From positions 1 through 46,346 of the forward strand of contig JAFQHV010000020.1 in assembly GCA_017397835.1 (NCBI GenBank): a stretch of 46,346 bases of DNA. The letters run 5' to 3'. The stretch is from Oscillospiraceae bacterium (GTDB lineage: Bacteria; Bacillota; Clostridia; Oscillospirales; Oscillospiraceae). The position numbers were made by a program, and so were the translations under genes. Below are positions 17,664 to 26,003 of the stretch, piece by piece. Each line of letters starts with the position of its first letter. The first letter of the stretch is position 1. The notes under the pieces were generated by a model. It searched no databases. It saw only the letters and a program-made list of their open reading frames with translations, and was not told the DNA's origin.

Positions 17664-18533
17664 ATGGGCTTTTTTGATAAGCTGAAAAAAATCAATATCT
17701 TTGCGGCCTTCGGCTCAGAGCTGGACGATGATTTCTACGACGAACTGGAAGAGGCGCTGATCCTTGCCGATGCGGGCATGGACACTGCCATTGATATGGT
17801 GGAGCGGCTGCGCCAGCGGGTGAAGCAGGAGCGCATCAAGACCGTGGAGGAGGCGCGCCGCGCCATGTGCGACATCCTGACCGAGCTGCTGTCGGTGGGG
17901 GAAGGTAAGCTGAACCTGCAAAAGCCCCCCGCCGTGGTGCTGTTCATCGGCGTGAACGGTGTGGGTAAGACCACCACCATCGGCAAGATCGGCCATCAAC
18001 TGAAAGGGGATGGCAAGAAGGTGCTGTTGTGCGCGGCGGACACTTTCCGCGCCGCCGCCGCCGACCAGCTGACCATCTGGGCGGAGCGGTCCAACCTTGA
18101 CATCATCAAGCAGCACGAGGGTGCCGACCCCGCCGCCGTGGTCTACGATGCCACCACCGCCGCCCGCGCCCGCAAGGCCGACGTGGTGCTGGTGGATACC
18201 GCCGGCCGCCTGCACAACAAGCAGAACCTGATGAACGAGCTGAACAAGATCAGCCGCGTTTTGGACCGGGAGCTGCCCGACAGCAGCCGGGAGACCCTGC
18301 TGGTGCTGGACGCCACCACGGGCCAAAACGGCCTTGTGCAGGCCAAACAGTTCAAGGAGGCTGCGGGCATCACCGGCATCGTGCTGACCAAGCTGGACGG
18401 TACCGCCAAAGGTGGTATCGCCCTTGCCATTGCCAAGGAACTGGGCGTGCCGGTGAAGTACGCCGGTGTGGGCGAGGGTATCGACGACCTGAAACCTTTT
18501 GACCCGGCGGAATTTGCCCAAGCGCTGATTTAA
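17664..18533 (+). CDS. ftsY: Signal recognition particle receptor FtsY
   Basis: FtsY is the SRP receptor GTPase that delivers ribosomes to the Sec translocon. The 289 residues have a short N-terminal helix (MGFFDKLKK) in place of the long acidic A domain of E. coli, which is usual in Firmicutes, then the four-helix N domain and the G domain with GVNGVGKTTT (about 95-104), DTAGR (about 178) and TKLDG (about 241). Closing sequence GEGIDDLKPFDP is typical. It starts 15 bases after the zinc-ribbon gene. Confidence 0.98.
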   Translation: MGFFDKLKKINIFAAFGSELDDDFYDELEEALILADAGMDTAIDMVERLRQRVKQERIKTVEEARRAMCDILTELLSVGEGKLNLQKPPAVVLFIGVNGVGKTTTIGKIGHQLKGDGKKVLLCAADTFRAAAADQLTIWAERSNLDIIKQHEGADPAAVVYDATTAARARKADVVLVDTAGRLHNKQNLMNELNKISRVLDRELPDSSRETLLVLDATTGQNGLVQAKQFKEAAGITGIVLTKLDGTAKGGIALAIAKELGVPVKYAGVGEGIDDLKPFDPAEFAQALI

Positions 18534-18548
18534 GAGAGGAAGAGTAAA

Positions 18549-19271
18549 ATGGCACGTATTGACGGAAGAAATGTGGACCAGCTGCGTCCCGTGGAAATTA
18601 TCCCCAACATCAACAAGTTTGCGGAGGGCTCCTGCCTCATTCGTTGCGGCAACACCCACGTGCTGTGCACCGCCAGCGTGGAGGACAAGCCGCCCCGCCA
18701 CGTCCCGGAGGGGGAAGGCTGGGTCACTGCCGAGTACTCCATGCTGCCCCGGGCCAACCGGGAGCGGTCCAAGCGCGACATTGCCAAGCTGAAGCTGAAC
18801 GGCCGCAGCGCGGAGATCCAGCGGCTCATCGGCCGTGCTCTGCGCAGCGTGGTGGACATGAAGAAGCTGGGCCCCTGGAACATCACCATCGACTGCGACG
18901 TGCTGCAGGGGGACGGCGGGACCCGTACCGCCTCCGTCACCGGCGGCTTCGTGGCCATGATGCTGGCCTTCCGGAAGATGATGGAAAACGGCCAGTTGGC
19001 CGAGTATCCCGTCAGCGGCTACGTGGCCGCCGTGTCCGCCGGCATCGTGGACGATGTGGCGTTGCTGGACCTGTGCTATGAGGAGGACTCCGCCGCCATG
19101 GTGGACCTGAACTGCGTTATGGACGATCAGGGCCGACTCATCGAACTGCAGGGTACCGGCGAGGAGCGCCCCTTCACCCTGGAGGAACAGCAGCAGCTGG
19201 TCCGCCTGTGTCACAAGGGCGTTGTGGAGCTGCAAAAGATCCAAAAAGACGTTCTGGGCGTGGAACTGTAA
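18549..19271 (+). CDS. rph: Ribonuclease PH
   Basis: RNase PH trims tRNA 3' ends by phosphorolysis. The 240-residue length, the opening RxDGR motif, and the core motifs (SMLPRANRERSKRD and DVLQGDGGTRTASVTG, with phosphate-binding residues GGTR) are all normal. AGAGAGGAAGAG lies before the ATG. It is followed 16 bases on by rdgB, an order widely conserved in Firmicutes. Confidence 0.98.
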   Translation: MARIDGRNVDQLRPVEIIPNINKFAEGSCLIRCGNTHVLCTASVEDKPPRHVPEGEGWVTAEYSMLPRANRERSKRDIAKLKLNGRSAEIQRLIGRALRSVVDMKKLGPWNITIDCDVLQGDGGTRTASVTGGFVAMMLAFRKMMENGQLAEYPVSGYVAAVSAGIVDDVALLDLCYEEDSAAMVDLNCVMDDQGRLIELQGTGEERPFTLEEQQQLVRLCHKGVVELQKIQKDVLGVEL

Positions 19272-19287
19272 AGGGAGGAAACCTGTC

Positions 19288-19878
19288 ATGGAATTGGTCC
19301 TTGCCAGCAAGAATCCAAAGAAGCTTGTGGAGCTGAATGCCATCCTGTCCCGGCTTGGCATCCGGGTCTGCTCCGAGGCGGACGTGGGCGTGGATGTGGA
19401 CGTGGAGGAGACGGGAACCACCTTTGAGGAGAACTCCCTGCTCAAGGCCGACGCGGTCATGAAGGCCAGCGGTCTGCCCGCCATTGCCGACGATTCCGGC
19501 CTGTGCGTGGATGCCCTGCAGGGTGCCCCCGGCGTCTACTCTGCCCGCTACGGCGGCGAGGGACTGGACGACCCCGGCCGCACCCGGCTGCTGCTGGAGA
19601 ATATGCGCGGCGCCGATACCCGCGGGGCGAAGTTTGTGTCCGTCATCACCTGCTGTTTTCCCAACGGCGACGTGATCTCCGCCCGGGGCGAGTGCCACGG
19701 CACCATCGCCTTTGCCCCCATGGGGGACGGCGGCTTCGGCTATGACCCCGTATTCTTTATCCCGGAATTGAAAAAAACCTTTGCCCAGCTTTCCCCCGAA
19801 GAGAAGAACGCCATTTCCCACCGGGGCCGCGCCCTGCAGGCGTTCAGGGAAAAGCTGGAGGAATACTTGAACAAGTGA
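19288..19878 (+). CDS. rdgB: XTP/dITP diphosphatase (RdgB/HAM1)
   Basis: This house-cleaning enzyme hydrolyses non-canonical purine triphosphates (XTP, dITP, ITP) to monophosphates. The 196 residues contain ASKNPKKLVEL, DDSGLCVDAL, GFGYDPVF and KNAISHRGRAL, the four family motifs, with metal-binding Asp intact. I chose the ATG at 19288, since GGGAGGAAA lies 8 bases before it and the family starts directly at this beta strand; longer in-frame starts run into rph. Confidence 0.97.
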   Translation: MELVLASKNPKKLVELNAILSRLGIRVCSEADVGVDVDVEETGTTFEENSLLKADAVMKASGLPAIADDSGLCVDALQGAPGVYSARYGGEGLDDPGRTRLLLENMRGADTRGAKFVSVITCCFPNGDVISARGECHGTIAFAPMGDGGFGYDPVFFIPELKKTFAQLSPEEKNAISHRGRALQAFREKLEEYLNK

Positions 19879-19887
19879 GGAACAACT

Positions 19888-20220
19888 ATGGCTGAATTAA
19901 CAAGTAAGCAGCGCGCTCAGCTGCGGGGTCTTGCAAACAGCATCGACACCATTTTGATCGTGGGCAAGGACGGCATCGGCGAGAATATGCTCAAGCAGGC
20001 CAACGATGCGCTGGAAGCCCGGGAGCTTATCAAGGGCCGGGTGCTGGAAAACGCACTCATGTCCGCCCGTGAGGTGGCCGATCAGCTGGCACCCCTGACC
20101 CGCAGCGAGGTGGTGCAGGTCATCGGCACCAAGTTCGTGCTGTATCGTCCCAGCCACCGCAAGGATAAAAAGGATAAGATCGTGCTGGTGACCGACGCCA
20201 AAAAGAAGAAAACCGTTTGA
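19888..20220 (+). CDS. yhbY: YhbY family RNA-binding protein (CRM domain)
   Basis: A 110-residue CRM-domain protein. The family binds pre-50S particles and assists large-subunit assembly. The conserved core IVGKDGIGENML...ARELIKGRVLEN with the GxxG-like loop is present; the C-terminus is a lysine tail (KDKKDKIVLVTDAKKKK). It sits 9 bases after rdgB and 42 before nadD, an arrangement found in many Clostridia. Confidence 0.93.
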   Translation: MAELTSKQRAQLRGLANSIDTILIVGKDGIGENMLKQANDALEARELIKGRVLENALMSAREVADQLAPLTRSEVVQVIGTKFVLYRPSHRKDKKDKIVLVTDAKKKKTV

Positions 20221-20243
20221 CCGCCGGGCCAACGTCCGTGTAT

Positions 20244-20259
20244 CGTGTGAGGTGACACG
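20244..20259 (+). promoter_or_regulatory. Hairpin displaying the nadD ribosome-binding site in its loop
   Basis: CGTGT (20244-20248) and ACACG (20255-20259) pair perfectly, and the enclosed loop is GAGGTG, the Shine-Dalgarno sequence 8 bases before the GTG start of nadD-yqeK. A stem this short may expose or tune the site rather than block it. Confidence 0.4.
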
Positions 20260-20262
20260 CAG

Positions 20263-21459
20263 GTGAAAATCGGTATCTACGGCGGGACCTTTAACCCGCC
20301 CCATCTAGGGCACATGGCCGCGGCAAAAACTGCGGTATCCGTGCTGGGACTGGACAAGCTGCTGCTGATCCCGGCGGCCAACCCGCCCCACAAGCAGCTG
20401 CCCGAGGGGACGGCGACTGCCGAACAGCGGCTGGAAATGGCCCGTTTGATGGCAGACAATCTCAACCTGCCCGGTGTGGCGGAGGTGTGTGACATTGAAC
20501 TGCGCCGGGAGGGGAAGAGCTACACCGCCGACACGTTGGTGTCACTGGCCGCCCTGTACCCGGATTCGGAGCTGTGGCTGCTGATGGGGACGGATATGTT
20601 CCTGACCCTCCAGTACTGGCGTGAACCGGAGAAGATCTGTCGGTTGGCGGGCATCTGCGCCTTCGGCCGAACCGAACAGGACGGGGAGGAACTGTTTGCG
20701 CCCCAGCGCAAGTTCCTGCAGGAGACATACAACGCCCGGGTGACGACCATCACCCTGCCGGGGCTGGTGGACATTTCCTCCACCGACCTGCGGGCTATGC
20801 TGGCCCGGGGCAGGGGGCGGGAATATCTGGCCCCCGCCGTTTACGGCTATATTCTGCGAAACGGTCTGTACGGCACCAATGCCGATTTGAAACACCTTGA
20901 CATTCCCGAATTGCGGGCCTGTTCCTACTCCATGGTGCGGGCCAAACGTATTCCTCATATCATGGGCACGGAGGAGGAGGCGGTTCGACTTGCCGCCCAT
21001 TGGGGGGCGGACGGGACCGCTGCCCGCCGGGCCGCGATCCTCCACGACTGCACCAAGTACCTCGATTTGGAGGAGCAGACCGCCCTGTGCCGTCAGTATG
21101 GGGTGGAACTGGATGAGCTGGAGCAGAAGGCGGTCAAGCTGCTGCATTCCAAGACGGGTGCCTGTATGGCGAAGTACGTTTTTGGAGAAGATGAGCAGGT
21201 GTACCAGGCCATCTACTACCACACTACCGGCCGGGCGGATATGTCCCTGCTGGAAAAAATCATTTATATCGCCGACTACATGGAGCCGACCCGCGACTTT
21301 GACGGTGTGGAGGAGCTGCGCCGACTGGCGTACGAGGATTTGGATGCCGCCCTGATGCTGGGCATGAAAATGACCATTGAAGAGATGAGAGAACGGGGTG
21401 TTCCCGTCCACCACAATACGCAGGCGGCTCACGACTGGCTGTTTGCACACCGAGGATAA
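20263..21459 (+). CDS. nadD: Fused nicotinate-nucleotide adenylyltransferase (NadD) and YqeK HD-domain hydrolase
   Basis: Two enzymes that are adjacent genes in Bacillus are one 398-residue chain. Residues 1 to about 200 are NadD, which makes deamido-NAD from nicotinate mononucleotide and [14 protein letters not shown] (7-17, with the HxGH adenylylation motif) and ISSTDLR (about 171-177). Residues from about 210 on are YqeK, a symmetrical diadenosine-tetraphosphate hydrolase of the HD family: His in KRIPHIMGT, the HD pair in [11 protein letters not shown], and YHTTGR...[16 protein letters not shown]. No stop or frameshift separates them. The start is GTG, with its ribosome site in a hairpin loop. 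It is co-transcribed with yhbY upstream and the LCP gene 10 bases downstream. Confidence 0.95.
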   Translation: MKIGIYGGTFNPPHLGHMAAAKTAVSVLGLDKLLLIPAANPPHKQLPEGTATAEQRLEMARLMADNLNLPGVAEVCDIELRREGKSYTADTLVSLAALYPDSELWLLMGTDMFLTLQYWREPEKICRLAGICAFGRTEQDGEELFAPQRKFLQETYNARVTTITLPGLVDISSTDLRAMLARGRGREYLAPAVYGYILRNGLYGTNADLKHLDIPELRACSYSMVRAKRIPHIMGTEEEAVRLAAHWGADGTAARRAAILHDCTKYLDLEEQTALCRQYGVELDELEQKAVKLLHSKTGACMAKYVFGEDEQVYQAIYYHTTGRADMSLLEKIIYIADYMEPTRDFDGVEELRRLAYEDLDAALMLGMKMTIEEMRERGVPVHHNTQAAHDWLFAHRG

Positions 21460-21469
21460 GGAGGACCGC

Positions 21470-22759
21470 ATGGACAACGAGAAATTGCTTGCATTTATGC
21501 AAAGCCGGAACGGGCGGATCCTGCTGCGGGTGCTGATCGGTATCGCGGCGGTCCTGGTTGCCCTGTCTGTAGTGTATTCCATTCTGGTCCGGGCACCGAG
21601 GGTGCCGCACGGTCAGCAGACGGGTACAGCGGCCGAGCTGCAGAGTGACCGGCGCAGCGGTGTTTATACCTTCCTCTTGGTGGGGCGTGATACTGCGGGC
21701 GGCGGAAATACCGATACCATGGTGCTGGTAAGCTTTGATTCCAAGAAAAAACAGGTCAATGCCATGAGCCTGCCCCGGGATACCATGGTAAACGTCAGCT
21801 GGCGGAACAAAAAGCTGAATACCGTCTATAACTCCTGTAAGGGGAAAGACAAGCAAACCCAGGTGGAAAACGGCATGGCGGCCCTGAAAGAACACGTAGG
21901 CAAGCTGACCGGTGTCGTCCCCGACTTCTACGCCATGGTAGAGTGGGATGTGGTTGGCGCCCTGGTGGATGCCGTGGGTGGCGTGGAGTTTGATGTACCC
22001 TACGACATGAATTACGATGATCCGGCCCAGGACCTGCACATCCATCAGGATAAGGGACTGCGCCGTCTGACCGGCGAGGACGCCATGGAGGTGATCCGCT
22101 GGCGTAAAAATAACGGAAAATACGGCAACTTCCAGATCGGAGATGCCGGACGCATGAAGATCCAACAGGACTTTTTGACTGCGGTGATGAAAGAATGCCT
22201 GCAGGCGAAGCATTTAATGAACTTTACCGCCTTTGCCGAGATTTTTACCGAAAACGTGGAAACGGATCTGTCGGTAGGCAATCTGGTTTGGCTGGCGCAA
22301 AAGGCTTTGGGCATCAATATGGGGGAGGACGTTTCCTTCTGTACCATGCCCTACAGCAACTACTCCCGGGGGACGGCCTACGTTCTGCCCGTGGTGGACG
22401 AGCTGCTTGCCATCATCAACGACGGCATTAATCCCTATGAGGAAGACATTACCTCCGAGGATCTGGAAGTTATCCAGCGCAAGGCCAATGGTACGTTGTA
22501 CCTGACAAGCGGTACCTTTGCGGATGCTTCACTGGGAAAGAGCAGCGGAGGCAGTTCCACACCGCAGCAGCCAAAGCCGGAGCCTGAACCTGCTCCCGAA
22601 CCTGCGCCGGAACCCGAACCCGAACCGGAGCCGACACCCGAGCCTGCGCCGGAGCCCGAACCGGAGCCTATTCCTGAACCTGCCCCGGAACCGGAACCCA
22701 CCCCCGAGCCCGCTCCGGAGGAAACTACACCCATTGAACAAGGAGAGAACGATCAATGA
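21470..22759 (+). CDS. LytR-CpsA-Psr family glycopolymer ligase with Pro-Glu tail
   Basis: LCP enzymes attach teichoic acids or other polymers to peptidoglycan on the outer face of the membrane. The protein (429 residues) has a short cytoplasmic start, one membrane helix (about 16-40), and an LCP domain (about 60-260) with [24 protein letters not shown] and the Arg-rich [15 protein letters not shown], which carry the conserved Asp/Arg residues. From about 365 the chain is a Pro-Glu repeat (PEPEPAPEP) of about 55 residues, suited to spanning the wall. I start at 21470, since AAGGAGGACC is 7 bases upstream and the earlier in-frame ATG lies inside yqeK. Its last four bases overlap the start of rsfS. 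Confidence 0.93.
   Translation: MDNEKLLAFMQSRNGRILLRVLIGIAAVLVALSVVYSILVRAPRVPHGQQTGTAAELQSDRRSGVYTFLLVGRDTAGGGNTDTMVLVSFDSKKKQVNAMSLPRDTMVNVSWRNKKLNTVYNSCKGKDKQTQVENGMAALKEHVGKLTGVVPDFYAMVEWDVVGALVDAVGGVEFDVPYDMNYDDPAQDLHIHQDKGLRRLTGEDAMEVIRWRKNNGKYGNFQIGDAGRMKIQQDFLTAVMKECLQAKHLMNFTAFAEIFTENVETDLSVGNLVWLAQKALGINMGEDVSFCTMPYSNYSRGTAYVLPVVDELLAIINDGINPYEEDITSEDLEVIQRKANGTLYLTSGTFADASLGKSSGGSSTPQQPKPEPEPAPEPAPEPEPEPEPTPEPAPEPEPEPIPEPAPEPEPTPEPAPEETTPIEQGENDQ
22571..22720 (+). repeat. Degenerate repeat encoding a Pro-Glu tail
   Basis: About 150 bases are built from variants of CCGGAA/CCCGAA/CCTGAA hexamers, encoding PE/PA/PT dipeptides in the LCP protein. The copies differ at third positions, so it is an aged, low-complexity coding repeat rather than a perfect slippage tract. 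Confidence 0.85.
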
Positions 22760-23115
22760 TGACTTCTTATGAAAGCGCGATCACGCTGGCCAAAGCGCTG
22801 GACAGCAAAAAGGGTATTGATATCAAGGTACTGCGCACAGGCGACCTGACCACCCTGGCCGATTACTTTGTGATTTGTTCCGGTACGTCCAATACCCAGA
22901 TCAAGGCCCTGTCCGAGGCCTGTGAAAAGGCCATGGACGAGGCCGGTGAGCCCGCCCACCACGTGGAGGGACACCGGGACGGCACTTGGGTACTGCTGGA
23001 CTTCTCCACGGTGATCGTCCACGTCTTTACCGACGAGGCCCGTAAGTTCTACGATTTGGAGCGCCTGTGGGCCGATGCCGAGCAGGTGGACGTGTCCGCA
23101 GAGCTGCTGCCCTGA
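22756..23115 (+). CDS. rsfS: Ribosome silencing factor RsfS
   Basis: RsfS binds uL14 on the 50S subunit and blocks joining with 30S when nutrients are short. The 119-residue protein has the family core [24 protein letters not shown] and WVLLDF..VIVHVF. Its ATG overlaps the stop of the LCP gene, so translation is coupled. It is the last gene of the smc operon; a strong terminator follows. The nadD-yqeK, (LCP), rsfS order is conserved in Firmicutes. Confidence 0.97.
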   Translation: MMTSYESAITLAKALDSKKGIDIKVLRTGDLTTLADYFVICSGTSNTQIKALSEACEKAMDEAGEPAHHVEGHRDGTWVLLDFSTVIVHVFTDEARKFYDLERLWADAEQVDVSAELLP

Positions 23116-23130
23116 ACAATAATGTAATGA

Positions 23131-23164
23131 TAAAAGCGCACCCTCTACAGAGGGTGCGCTTTTA
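23131..23164 (+). terminator. Terminator of the smc-rsfS operon
   Basis: A 15-bp perfect stem (23131-23145 with 23150-23164), 4-base loop, with A- and T-rich outer pairs; able to act in both directions. Confidence 0.92.
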
Positions 23165-23211
23165 TATTTGGAACGTGGGGCGCATATCATAAATGAAAGG
23201 GGGCGTACGGT

Positions 23212-23724
23212 ATGACGTTTGAGTTGGACGGCGGCGGGCACTTGGATATAAACGAAGAGGGCGGCTTCGTGCGGTGTGAGGCCACCCGCCCAAATGACGG
23301 GCAGGGGATCTACAAAGTTTGGCTGACCGGGGCGGGAGGAACGCTGCTGCTTGGAACCCTTGCGCCGGAACGGGGCGCGCTGCGGCTGTGTCGGAAACTG
23401 AGCCGAAACAGTCTTGCACGGGCGGGATGCTGGCCTGTCGAGGGTGGGCGATGCGTGCTGGCGGTTTCGTTTCAAATAAGCGGCTGGGTGCGGGAGGCGG
23501 CAGACCGGCGTATGACCGACCCGGTGCTGCGGCAGGCGGCGCGGGGAAAATCTGCCTTGGCAATGGGGAAAGATGAGGGGTTTCGACTGGCTTTTCCGTT
23601 TCATACCGCGCGACCATTTGACCTGACTCCGGCCTTTTGCTTTGCTCGGGTGGAGCGGGTGGAGGGACGGGTGTGTGCCGTATTTTCATTTGATGGACAG
23701 GGGCGGCTAAGAGGGGAAGAATAA
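23212..23724 (+). CDS. Unrecognised 170-residue protein
   Basis: I do not recognise this protein. It opens MTFELDGGGHLDI and has a beta-rich, Gly-rich first half (GIYKVWLTGAGGTLLLGTLAPE), a basic middle (LCRKLSRNSLARAGCW) and a short helical part (REAADRRMTDPVLRQAARG). There is no signal peptide, membrane helix, zinc motif or nucleotide-binding loop. The alternation of a fold with 'YKVWLxGxxG...LGTLxPExG.L.L.RxLSR' suggests a self-contained beta domain that could bind a ligand. The site GAAAGGGGGCG lies before the ATG; it stands alone after the smc-operon terminator and before the mrnC promoter. The opposite strand is also open here, but lacks ribosome sites. Confidence 0.65.
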   Translation: MTFELDGGGHLDINEEGGFVRCEATRPNDGQGIYKVWLTGAGGTLLLGTLAPERGALRLCRKLSRNSLARAGCWPVEGGRCVLAVSFQISGWVREAADRRMTDPVLRQAARGKSALAMGKDEGFRLAFPFHTARPFDLTPAFCFARVERVEGRVCAVFSFDGQGRLRGEE

Positions 23725-23737
23725 GGGGCGTTTTTAC

Positions 23738-23766
23738 TTGTGCAGGGCGGGCGCTTGTGGTAAGAT
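23738..23766 (+). promoter_or_regulatory. Possible promoter of mrnC-rqcH
   Basis: TTGTGC (23738-23743), 17 bases, TAAGAT (23761-23766) with an extended TGTGG. Weak match, well placed 31 bases before mrnC. Confidence 0.45.
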
Positions 23767-23797
23767 AGGTCGAAGAATGAAAATTGGAGGCGGAAGT

Positions 23798-24214
23798 ATG
23801 ACCGACTATCTCCATCTGAATATGTCCCGGGACGAGCTGCTTGCCACGTCCTCGCTCGGTCTTGCTCATTTGGGCGATGCGGTGTTTGAGGTGCTGGTGC
23901 GTGGATGGCTGGCTGTTCACGGCAAGGCAAAGCCCAAAGATCTGCACAAGGCTACCGTAAGCTACGTCAGCGCCCCGGCCCAGGCCGCCATGGCAGAGCG
24001 TATCCTGCCCGCGCTGAATGAGGAAGAATCCGACGTGTTTCGCCGTGGCCGCAACGCAGCGCCCCACAGCATTCCCAAAGCCGCCAGCCGCGGACAGTAC
24101 CAGACTGCCACGGCGCTGGAGGCCCTGTTGGGCTGGCTGTGGCTGCAGGGGCGGCACGAGCGCATCAACGAGCTGTTTGGCCTGATGATGGAGGGGGAAG
24201 ACCATGCCTCTTGA
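23798..24214 (+). CDS. mrnC: Mini-ribonuclease III
   Basis: Mini-III is a compact RNase III domain without the dsRNA-binding domain; in Bacillus it matures both ends of 23S rRNA. At 138 residues it shows the catalytic helix LAHLGDAVFEVLVR with the metal-binding Asp, the internal helix KAASRGQYQTATALEALLGWLWL with the second acidic residue, and HKATVSYVSAPAQAAM. The start at 23798 follows TTGGAGGCGG; upstream in-frame starts lack a site. The 3' end overlaps rqcH by 11 bases, coupling rRNA maturation with ribosome quality control. Confidence 0.95.
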   Translation: MTDYLHLNMSRDELLATSSLGLAHLGDAVFEVLVRGWLAVHGKAKPKDLHKATVSYVSAPAQAAMAERILPALNEEESDVFRRGRNAAPHSIPKAASRGQYQTATALEALLGWLWLQGRHERINELFGLMMEGEDHAS

Positions 24215-25961
24215 TGCAATTTGCCTGACCGCTGTGGCACAGGAGATCCGCGCGGCAGTCTGCGGCGGCCGGGTGGATAAGATCCACCAGCCGGGTCGTG
24301 ATGAGGTGGTTTTGGCCATTCGTGGGACGCAGGGCAATTGCAAGCTGCTGCTGTCTGCCAATCCGTCCCACCCAAGGGCGCAGCTGACCGCTATTTCCCG
24401 GGAAAACCCGGACAAGCCGCCTATGTTCTGTATGCTGCTGCGCAAGCATTTGACCGGGGCACGCATTCTGCGTTTGGAGCAGCCGCCTATGGAGCGCGTG
24501 TTGGTTTTCGTGCTGGAGCGCACCGACGAACTGGGTGACCGCGTGGAGCGCAAGCTGGTGCTGGAGGCCATGGGCCGCCGGGCCAACCTGATTTTACTGG
24601 ACGGCGAGGGCCGCATTATGGACAGTCTGCGGCGTGTGGACAGCGACCTGTCCCAGCGGCGGCAGATCTTGCCCGGTATGTTCTACCGTTTGCCGCCTGC
24701 GGTGGACAAGCTGGACCCCTTTGCCCTGTCCCGGGAGGAACTGGAACAGGCAATTGCCGATGCCCCGGAAGAGGCAAAGGTGGAGCGCTGGCTGCTGGAT
24801 ACCTTCGGCGGACTGTCGCCTTTGGTCTGCCGGGAACTGGCCTTTTTAGCCGGGGGAAACACGGACGTGCGGATGTACGAGGTGACCGCGGAAACGGTGG
24901 CGAATGCAGTCGAAATACTGCGAAAAAATGTAAATGAAAAAAGCTTTACACCGATTGTCCTATACAAGGATAACAGACCTTGGGACTTTACCTTTATGCC
25001 CGTGGGACAGTACGGCGAGTTGGTGACGCTGCGGCAGGAGGAAAGCTTTTGTTCGTTGCTGGATGCCTTCTATGCCACCCGGGAGACCCAGGAGCGGGTG
25101 CGCCAGCAGGGGCAGGATATGATCCGCACGGTGACCAATGCCCGGGACCGGACCGCCCGCAAGCTGGGCCTGCAGCGGCAGGAACTGGACCGCGCGGCGG
25201 ACCGGGAAGCCATGCGGCAGATGGGGGACATCATCACCTCCAACCTGCATGCCATGAGCCGTGGTATGGCCCGGCTGACCGCTCTGAACTTCTACGACCC
25301 GGAGGGCGGCACGATAGACATCCCCCTTGACCCACTGCTCACCCCCCAGCAGAACGCCGCAAAATACTACAAAGACTACAACAAGGCCAAAACCGCCGAG
25401 CAGATGCTGACCGTCCAAATCGAAAAGGGCGAAAAAGAGCTGGAGTACCTCAACAGCGTGCTGGAGAGCGTTGCCAAAGCCCAGGGCGAGCGCGACCTGC
25501 AGGAAATTCGGCAGGAGCTGGTGGACACCGGCTATCTCCGCCGGGCTTCCAAGACCAAGGACCGGGAAAAGCGGGTGGCGGGCAAGCCTATGGAGTTCCG
25601 CTCCTCCACCGGTATGCGCATTTCCGTGGGCAAGAACAACACCCAAAACGACCTTTTGACCACGAAACTGGCATCAAAGGGCGACATTTGGCTGCACACG
25701 CAGAAAATTCACGGCTCCCACGTTATCCTGTGGACGGAGGGGAGTGACCCCGATTTGCAGAGCCTGAACGAGGCGGCCTGTCTGGCGGCGTGGTTCTCAC
25801 AGGGGCGGGAAGGCGACAAAATTCCCGTGGACTACACCCCGGTGAAATTCGTCAAAAAACCGGCCGGTGCCCGACCCGGCATGGTGGTCTACACAACCTA
25901 TGAGACCGCTGTGGTTACCCCGGACGAGGAACTTGCGAAGAAGTTGCAGGTGAACGCATAA
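24204..25961 (+). CDS. rqcH: Ribosome quality-control protein RqcH (NFACT family, FbpA-like)
   Basis: RqcH binds stalled 50S subunits carrying peptidyl-tRNA and recruits tRNA-Ala to add alanine tails that mark the peptide for degradation. The 585-residue protein has NFACT-N (about 1-180; GRVDKIHQPGRDEVVLAIR), a coiled-coil region (about 280-430) and the C-terminal NFACT-R domain (about 450-560; GDIWLHTQKIHGSHVIL). In older annotation it is called fibronectin-binding protein A, a name based on a surface-adhesion claim; there is no signal peptide here. It overlaps mrnC and ends at a bidirectional terminator. Confidence 0.95.
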   Translation: MPLDAICLTAVAQEIRAAVCGGRVDKIHQPGRDEVVLAIRGTQGNCKLLLSANPSHPRAQLTAISRENPDKPPMFCMLLRKHLTGARILRLEQPPMERVLVFVLERTDELGDRVERKLVLEAMGRRANLILLDGEGRIMDSLRRVDSDLSQRRQILPGMFYRLPPAVDKLDPFALSREELEQAIADAPEEAKVERWLLDTFGGLSPLVCRELAFLAGGNTDVRMYEVTAETVANAVEILRKNVNEKSFTPIVLYKDNRPWDFTFMPVGQYGELVTLRQEESFCSLLDAFYATRETQERVRQQGQDMIRTVTNARDRTARKLGLQRQELDRAADREAMRQMGDIITSNLHAMSRGMARLTALNFYDPEGGTIDIPLDPLLTPQQNAAKYYKDYNKAKTAEQMLTVQIEKGEKELEYLNSVLESVAKAQGERDLQEIRQELVDTGYLRRASKTKDREKRVAGKPMEFRSSTGMRISVGKNNTQNDLLTTKLASKGDIWLHTQKIHGSHVILWTEGSDPDLQSLNEAACLAAWFSQGREGDKIPVDYTPVKFVKKPAGARPGMVVYTTYETAVVTPDEELAKKLQVNA

Positions 25962-25999
25962 AAAAAGAGGTCAAGCCAGTTCGGCTTGACCTCTTTTTT
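25960..25999. terminator. Bidirectional terminator between rqcH and the DUF2264 gene
   Basis: A 16-bp perfect stem (25962-25977 with 25983-25998) starting in As and ending in Ts serves the two convergent genes. Confidence 0.93.
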
Positions 26000-26003
26000 G
26001 TAC

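Noticed and set aside
22571-22720. Repeat array as a possible CRISPR
   Set aside because: The units are short, degenerate and in frame with an LCP protein, with no regular repeat-spacer pattern.
23162-24616. A 484-codon minus-strand frame over the 170-residue gene, mrnC and rqcH
   Set aside because: Two of the three plus-strand genes are certain, and this frame is Pro/Ser/Arg-rich with no ribosome site.
24204-25961. Fibronectin-binding surface adhesin
   Set aside because: The protein has no signal peptide or anchor and carries the NFACT-N and NFACT-R domains of RqcH.
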